Assembly: GCF_021044935.1 (NCBI RefSeq)
Contig: NZ_JAJNMP010000004.1
Span: 434,001-498,000 of the forward strand
Direction of reading: 5' to 3'
Length of the DNA: 64,000 nt
From: Agromyces cavernae
Lineage (GTDB): Bacteria; Actinomycetota; Actinomycetes; Actinomycetales; Microbacteriaceae
Notes under the pieces: model-generated
The model's input: only the letters and a program-made list of their open reading frames with translations
Database searches by the model: none
What the model was told of the DNA's origin: nothing
Position numbers and translations under genes: made by a program
Shown here: piece by piece, positions 59,643-64,000 of the stretch
How positions within the stretch are numbered: the first letter of the stretch is position 1
Layout: the number at the start of each line of letters is the position of its first letter

Positions 59643-59748
59643 ATGCGGGCTCCGGCCCGCCGACCCGTAGGGTTGCCGCTTCGTCGGCTCTGTAGTTACC
59701 CCAAGACTGGGGGTCTTCGACACGGAACCGAAGCGATAAAGTTCGGCC

Positions 59749-60267
59749 ATGGCTACGTCATTCAGACGACTTGCCCTCTGCGCCGTTGTGGTCCCGATTG
59801 TCTTTGCCGTGACTGCGATCGCCGGCCCCGCGGCCGCGGCACCTCCTGAAACGTCCAGTTTCGACGATCAGGCGGAGATCCCGGGTTTCATCGACTGCGA
59901 CGGGGTCGCGATCGATGCAAGCCTGACCGCTCACGTCACAGTCCGAACCTTCTTCGACTCCGCCGGCGACGTTCACCGGGTCTCGGTGAAGCTCAAGGCG
60001 AACGACGTGCTCACAAACAGTGTGACTCAGCGGCAGGTCGAGATCCGCGGCGTCTTCGAGGAGATGTTCACCCGAATCGGAGACACCGATGAGTTCAGCC
60101 ACACGCTCGTCGGGTTCCGCATCATGGGCTTCGCCGCCGGCGAGGGACTGGTGATTCAGGACGTCGGCCGCATCGTCTATGACCCCGAACACAACGTCGT
60201 CTCGCTGGCCGGTCAACACGACGCCGAACCAGACGAGCAGGCCGCCATCTGTGCGGCACTGACCTGA
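59749..60267 (+). CDS. Secreted protein of unknown function
   Basis: A 172-residue Sec-exported protein: signal peptide 'FRRLALCAVVVPIVFAVTAI' with an AxA cleavage site in 'AGPAAAAPPET' (about 30). The mature part is a beta-rich domain: 'HVTVRTFFDSAGDVHRVSVK', 'RIMGFAAGEGLVIQDVGRIV', with two Cys (in 'IDCDGV' and 'AAICAAL') that could form a disulfide. No family is named. TAAAGT (59737-59742) lies 6 nt before the ATG, so the transcript is probably leaderless. Confidence 0.75.
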   Translation: MATSFRRLALCAVVVPIVFAVTAIAGPAAAAPPETSSFDDQAEIPGFIDCDGVAIDASLTAHVTVRTFFDSAGDVHRVSVKLKANDVLTNSVTQRQVEIRGVFEEMFTRIGDTDEFSHTLVGFRIMGFAAGEGLVIQDVGRIVYDPEHNVVSLAGQHDAEPDEQAAICAALT

Positions 60268-60310
60268 GGCCGGCTGAGCCGACAGCGCCGCGGTCCCCAC
60301 TGAGGGATCC

Positions 60311-60907
60311 TCAGTCGCGACGCTTCCACCACCGCTTTCGTGACGTCCTCTGCTCACGCTCGAGCGGTTCGCGCTCCTCGGTCGCCTGACGCTGTCGGGC
60401 TTCGCGGCGCTCGCGCCATCCACGCACCTCACCGCCGGCATCCCGAGTCGGGGTCACGACGGGCGGCCCGCCGAGCAGCTGGCGGCGCGCCTCGATCACG
60501 CGCCGATTGAAGTCTTCGACTGCCTCACGGACCTCGGATTCGCGGTGCATTCGATCCAGGTGGGCCTCGAGTCCAGCGCTCTCGACCCGCAGGGTGAGCG
60601 CGGGCGGACCCAATCCGCTCAGTTGCTCGCGCTCGATCTTGCGACGAATCCACCAGTCGGGGTCGTGCTGCCCGGTCAATCCCTCAAGGGGCTTTCCCGC
60701 GCCGGGGAGGTTGTCGAACTCGCCGCGACGGATGGCCTGCTGGATCGCGTTCTCCACGTACGCCGACCGCTCAGCCTGCGTGGACGGTCGAGCCGGTTCG
60801 GGCGCCAGATCGGCGACATCGGGCTCTTCGCCACGGGCGATCGCCTCTTCACGGGCGAGGCGATCGAGCCGGTACTGCCACGCTGCGCGCTGCGGATCCT
60901 CGCTCAT
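60311..60907 (-). CDS. DUF1992 (DnaJ-homologue-like) domain protein
   Basis: A 198-residue basic, helical protein. The DUF1992 signature 'YVENAIQQAIRRGEFDNLPGAGKPL' (split at the conserved turn 'DNLPGAGKPL', about 50-74) is followed by 'DPDWWIRRKIEREQL' and a coiled-coil, Arg-rich C-terminus. The role is unknown. The ATG at 60907 has a perfect AAGGAGG 6 nt upstream, the strongest ribosome site in this part of the window. It is convergent with the secreted-protein gene. Confidence 0.85.
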   Translation of the reverse strand: MSEDPQRAAWQYRLDRLAREEAIARGEEPDVADLAPEPARPSTQAERSAYVENAIQQAIRRGEFDNLPGAGKPLEGLTGQHDPDWWIRRKIEREQLSGLGPPALTLRVESAGLEAHLDRMHRESEVREAVEDFNRRVIEARRQLLGGPPVVTPTRDAGGEVRGWRERREARQRQATEEREPLEREQRTSRKRWWKRRD

Positions 60908-61058
60908 CCTCGACCTCCTTCGCGCGTCGGATATCCGTCTTCCACGATACGACGCCCCCTCGGTGAGCGCGTCGCATGCGCCCGATGGCCCTGGCGATCC
61001 CCGACGGGGGCAACGGAGACATCCGATTCGTCGCCTCCGTCGGGGCGTCGGGTGTACC

Positions 61059-61892
61059 TCAGTCGAGGAACAACGCCCGCAACCGCTTGGTCGTGAACAC
61101 GAGCCCGATCGCGATCATCACGGCGTAGTAGAGCACATGCCAGAGCATGCCCCAGTCGACGGCGCCCGTCGTGAGGCCGCGCACCAGTTCGACGCCGTGC
61201 CAGAGCGGGAGCGCCTGGATGACGTACTGCAGCCACTGCGGGTAGACCGTGATCGGGTAGAACGTCGCTGAGAACAGGAACATCGGGAGCATCACGAAGC
61301 TGATCCAGTCCATCTGCTGGAAGGTCTTCATATAGCTCGTGATCGCCATGCCGACGCTCGCGAAGCCGAAGGCGATGAGCAGCACGGCCGGCAGCGCGAG
61401 CAACGCCCACCACGAGAGGTTGAGCCCGAGCGCCTGCATCACGATCTGGAAGCCGACCGCGTAGAGCGCCCCGCGCAACAGGGCGAGCATGATTTCGCCG
61501 AGCGCGACGTCGAGCGGCCCGAGCGAGGTCGAGAGCATGCCCTCGTAGAGTCGCGCGAACTGCATCTTGAAGAAGACGTTCCACGTCGAGTCGTAGATGG
61601 CGCCGTTCATGGCCGCGACCGCGAGCAGGGCCGGCGCGATGAACGCCGCGTAGGGCACCACCTGTCCGCCCTCGGTCGAGACGTCGCCCACGAGGGTGCC
61701 GAGGCCGATGCCCATGGCGAGCAGGTAGAAGATCGGCTCGAAGAAGCCGCTGACCATCACGAGCCAGTTCGTGCTGCGCGTCGCGCGCCACCCGCGGAAC
61801 ATGACAGCTCGCGCGTTGCCCGCGTACAGCGACCTCGCCGGGCGGACGCGCAGGCTCGCGGGCGCCAGGTCGCGCTGGGTCAGGTCACTCAC
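61059..61892 (-). CDS. ABC-2 type exporter permease (second)
   Basis: Membrane subunit of an ABC-2/DrrB-NodJ-type exporter. The 277-residue protein has six helices: 'WLVMVSGFFEPIFYLLAMGI', 'GQVVPYAAFIAPALLAVAAM' and 'LFSATFYPITVYPQWLQYVI' are typical. The GTG at 61892 overlaps the stop of the preceding permease by 4 nt (GTGA). With its paralogue it would form a heterodimeric pore driven by the ATPase at 62785. The substrate (drug or lipid) is unknown. Confidence 0.88.
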   Translation of the reverse strand: MSDLTQRDLAPASLRVRPARSLYAGNARAVMFRGWRATRSTNWLVMVSGFFEPIFYLLAMGIGLGTLVGDVSTEGGQVVPYAAFIAPALLAVAAMNGAIYDSTWNVFFKMQFARLYEGMLSTSLGPLDVALGEIMLALLRGALYAVGFQIVMQALGLNLSWWALLALPAVLLIAFGFASVGMAITSYMKTFQQMDWISFVMLPMFLFSATFYPITVYPQWLQYVIQALPLWHGVELVRGLTTGAVDWGMLWHVLYYAVMIAIGLVFTTKRLRALFLD

Positions 61893-62788
61893 TTGCGGAG
61901 CCTCCTCACGGCGATGCGGCGCGCCCAGACCCAGCCGACCGCAAACATCGCCACGAGGTAGGCGACGTGCACGACCGTGAGCCAGATGGGTTCGGGATAC
62001 CCGTAGGTGAACACCCTCGCGAGCTCGGTGCCATGCCAGAGCGGCGAGATCCAGCCGATCGGCTGCAGCCAGATGGGGAACACGGTGAGGGGGAAGAATG
62101 TGCCCGAGAACAGCGTCATCGGCAGCACCACGAAGCGCATGACCATGGCGAGCTGCCCGGTGTCTTCTTCGAGGGTCGAGGTGTAGGCCATCAGCACGGC
62201 GCCGAAAGCGAGCCCGGTGAGCACGGCGGACGCGATGGCCAGGAACCCGGTGGCCGCGGGCACGGCGCCGAACACGAGCATGAGCGCGAAGAACAGCACC
62301 GCATTGACGAGCATGCGCACTGCGACCGAGAGGATGACCCCGTCGGCGACCTGCTGCGGTCGGATGGGGGCTGCGTGCATGCCCGAGAAGGTCGGGTTCC
62401 ACTTGTAGCCGAGCATGATGGGGTAGGTGAACTCCTCGCCCGCGACGGTGACCGCTGCGCTCGCGAGCAGTGCCGGCGCGACGAACACGAGGTAGCTCAC
62501 GCCACCGACGGGCTCGGCGCCGACGCTGCCGTCGACGATCGTCGCGAGTCCGACACCGAGCGCGTAGAGGTAGAGGAGAGGGCTGCCGATGCCCGCGACG
62601 ACGACCGTGCCGGTGTAGCTGCGCATGACGCGGAACCGGTGCTCGGCCACGTACCACGCGCCCCACCGGCGCGGGTTGCGCCCGGCGGCGAGCGCCGCGC
62701 GCGTGACGTCGGATGCGGCATCCATCGCCGAAGGGTCTCGATACGCGTCGCCTTCGGCGGCGCTCCTCGACCGACGAACCTCGCTCAT
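61889..62788 (-). CDS. ABC-2 type exporter permease (first), repeat-derived N-terminus
   Basis: Paralogous exporter permease, 299 residues. 'FRVMRSYTGTVVVAGIGSPL', 'SYLVFVAPALLASAAVTVAG' and 'TLFSGTFFPLTVFPIWLQPI' match the NodJ/DrrB group. Residues about 5-19 ('RRSRSAAEGDAYRDP') come from a REP-like element (62733-62775) and add a charged head not shared by the second permease. ATG 62788 overlaps the ATPase stop by 4 nt. Confidence 0.87.
   Translation of the reverse strand: MSEVRRSRSAAEGDAYRDPSAMDAASDVTRAALAAGRNPRRWGAWYVAEHRFRVMRSYTGTVVVAGIGSPLLYLYALGVGLATIVDGSVGAEPVGGVSYLVFVAPALLASAAVTVAGEEFTYPIMLGYKWNPTFSGMHAAPIRPQQVADGVILSVAVRMLVNAVLFFALMLVFGAVPAATGFLAIASAVLTGLAFGAVLMAYTSTLEEDTGQLAMVMRFVVLPMTLFSGTFFPLTVFPIWLQPIGWISPLWHGTELARVFTYGYPEPIWLTVVHVAYLVAMFAVGWVWARRIAVRRLRK
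62733..62775. repeat. REP-like half element inside an ABC permease N-terminus
   Basis: GGGTCTCGATACGCGTCGCC...GGCGCTCCTCGACCGAC, the right-half type seen at 35839-35867. It is translated on the minus strand as residues about 5-19 of the permease. Confidence 0.85.
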
Positions 62789-63717
62789 TCGATGAGGCTC
62801 CGCCCGGTGAGCCGGAGGAACACGTCTTCGAGGCTCGACCGCCGAACGAGGCTCGTGATCGGGTGCAGCCCTGCGCCGGTGATGCGCTCGAGCTCAGCCT
62901 CGCCGTTCTCGCTGTAGACGAGGATGCGGTCGGGCAGCACCTCGAGGCGATCGCCGATGCCGGCGAGACGACCGGCGACGTCGGCGTTGCGGTCACTGCC
63001 GAACCGCATCTCGAGCACCTCGCGCGACGAGTAGCGGCGGATGAGCGCGGCAGGGGTGCCCTCGGCCATGATCGTGCCCTTGTCGACGACCACGAGCCGG
63101 TCGCAGAGCTGCTCGGCCTCGTCCATGTAGTGGGTCGTCAGCAGCAGGGTCGTGCCCTGCTCTTTCAACCGGAACAGCCGATCCCAGAGGATGTGCCGCG
63201 CCTGCGGGTCGAGGCCGGTGGTCGGCTCGTCGAGCAGCAGCACCCGCGGATCGTTGACGAGGGCGCGCGCGATCGTGAGGCGGCGCTTCATGCCGCCCGA
63301 CAGCGAGTCGACCTTGGCCTTGCCCTTGTCTTCGAGTTGCGCGAACGCGAGCAGTTCGTCGGCCCGCTCGGCGACGAGCTTGCGCGGCAGTCCGAAGTAG
63401 CGGCCGTAGACGAGCAGGTTCTCGCGGACTCGCAGCTCGGTGTCGAGGTTGTCGGCCTGCGGCACGACGCCCAGCTGCGACCGGATCTCGGGGCCGAACC
63501 GGTCGGGGTCGAGCCCGAGGATCGTGAGGTCGCCGGCCGTTCGGGTCGAGACGGCGCCGACCATGCGCATGGTCGTCGACTTGCCGGCGCCGTTCGGGCC
63601 GAGCAGCCCGAAGGACTCGCCCGGCGCGACCTCGAACGAGATGCCGTCGACGGCGGCGAACTCGCCATAGCGCTTCACGAGGTCTCTGGCGACGATGACT
63701 GGCTGCGACACAAGCAC
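62785..63717 (-). CDS. ABC-2 exporter ATP-binding protein (DrrA/NodI type)
   Basis: ATPase of the exporter, 310 residues. Walker A 'GPNGAGKST', Q-loop 'GVVPQADNLDTELRVRENL' (DrrA/NodI-like), signature 'LSGGMKRRLTIARALVNDP', Walker B 'VLLLDEPTTGLDPQ' and H-loop 'LLTTHYMDEAEQL' are intact. A C-terminal accessory domain follows residue 220. Start GTG at 63717 or GTG 63711; a TATCGT hexamer (63725-63720) just upstream suggests leaderless initiation, perhaps at 63711. Confidence 0.92.
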   Translation of the reverse strand: MLVSQPVIVARDLVKRYGEFAAVDGISFEVAPGESFGLLGPNGAGKSTTMRMVGAVSTRTAGDLTILGLDPDRFGPEIRSQLGVVPQADNLDTELRVRENLLVYGRYFGLPRKLVAERADELLAFAQLEDKGKAKVDSLSGGMKRRLTIARALVNDPRVLLLDEPTTGLDPQARHILWDRLFRLKEQGTTLLLTTHYMDEAEQLCDRLVVVDKGTIMAEGTPAALIRRYSSREVLEMRFGSDRNADVAGRLAGIGDRLEVLPDRILVYSENGEAELERITGAGLHPITSLVRRSSLEDVFLRLTGRSLIE

Positions 63718-63792
63718 TCACGATAGTGCGCAGTACCGACATCCGTGGGCCCGTCCGGGGCGATCGTCGGCGCCCCGCCCTACGATGGCGGC

Positions 63793-64000
63793 ATGCAGCC
63801 CGAACTTGTCTCGGCGATCCGTGTGAGCGACGAGGTGCGCGCCGCCGTCGACGGCGGCGCGCCGGTGCTCGCGCTCGAGTCGACCATCCTGAGCCATGGG
63901 CTCCCCCGCCCGCGCAATCTCGAGATCGCAGTCGAGTCCGAGGAGGCGGTGCGGGCGGTCGGCGTCGTGCCCGCGACGATCGGCGTGATCGACGGCGTCG
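63793..64000 (+). CDS. psuG: Pseudouridine-5'-phosphate glycosidase (partial, C-terminus beyond window)
   Basis: Cleaves pseudouridine-5'-phosphate to uracil and ribose-5-phosphate (reversible). The first 69 residues are visible: 'VSDEVRAAVDGGAPVLALES' and then 'TILSHGLPRPRNLEIAVESE', 'VPATIGVIDG'. The 'LALESTIxSHGxPxPxN' block is the PsuG signature. TACGAT (63781-63786) lies 6 nt before the ATG, with no ribosome site. The gene is cut by the right edge. Confidence 0.88.
   Translation, partial: MQPELVSAIRVSDEVRAAVDGGAPVLALESTILSHGLPRPRNLEIAVESEEAVRAVGVVPATIGVIDGV

Noticed and set aside
61059-62996. 645-residue ABC fusion protein
   Set aside because: The N-terminal part is a frame shadow of the ATPase and first permease; the second permease starts at GTG 61892.

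Overview
The window is dense, roughly 70% GC actinobacterial chromosome. It uses GTG/TTG starts, many 4-base ATGA/GTGA gene overlaps and many apparently leaderless genes (a TANNNT hexamer 6-7 nt before the start codon). Protein content and the recurring repeat family suggest a Microbacteriaceae-type organism; that placement is inference. From memory of the Mycobacterium tuberculosis chromosome, lpdA - deoD - pmmB - add - deoA - cdd - sdhCDAB keeps the order of Rv3303c-Rv3319, here with a nucleoside ABC transporter inserted.

Layout. 0-2.6 kb: a TRAP uptake operon (dctPQM, cut at the left edge) with an operator over its -35. 2.6-18.2 kb: quinone reductase LpdA, then nucleoside salvage: purine nucleoside phosphorylase, phosphopentomutase-type mutase, adenosine deaminase, thymidine phosphorylase, cytidine deaminase, a BMP-type nucleoside ABC importer with two BMP lipoproteins, and ManC. 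18.3-21.8 kb: sdhCDAB behind a DtxR/IdeR-like box. 21.8-26.4 kb: BrkB-like membrane protein, exonuclease III, TrpS, GNAT, HAD phosphatase. 26.4-32 kb: glycerol module (glpK, glpF, glpD and a divergent SorC-type regulator) with matching palindromic operators. 32-35.8 kb: FMN riboswitch and ribD-ribE-ribBA-ribH. 35.9-39.2 kb: membrane protein, MHS-type MFS transporter, minisatellites and strong terminators, and a Met/Cys-rich four-helix copper-storage-like protein. 39.3-49.8 kb: one long sulfur operon read leftward: ferredoxin sulfite reductase, APS/PAPS reductase, CysDN, an Ssu/Tau-like ABC importer, CobA, ferredoxin-NADP reductase and a 7Fe-type ferredoxin. 49.8-61 kb: accessory region with an IS5-like transposase remnant, a truncated DHFR-like gene, a VOC fragment, an LRR lipoprotein, a DM13 lipoprotein and several small proteins. 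61-64 kb: an ABC-2 exporter and the start of psuG.

How the parts work together. The nucleoside block imports nucleosides and converts them to bases and pentose phosphates. The sulfur operon holds sulfate activation (CysDN), reduction of adenylylsulfate, six-electron sulfite reduction, the siroheme-precursor methyltransferase and an electron-supply pair (FprA/FdxA). The glycerol genes form a compact regulon sharing a TGCACATATGTGCA-type operator.

The most unusual structure is a family of REP-like inverted repeats (arms GTGGGTTGAGGAG / CGTCTCGAAACCC, or GGTCGAGTAGG / CGTATCGAGACC). Copies lie between genes and also inside reading frames. They form the N-termini of cysD, cysH, the ssuC-like permease, cobA and an ABC-2 permease, the C-terminus of cobA, and the stop codons of ribH and glpD; a second repeat type is inserted near the end of fdxA. 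No tRNA, rRNA or CRISPR array was recognised.
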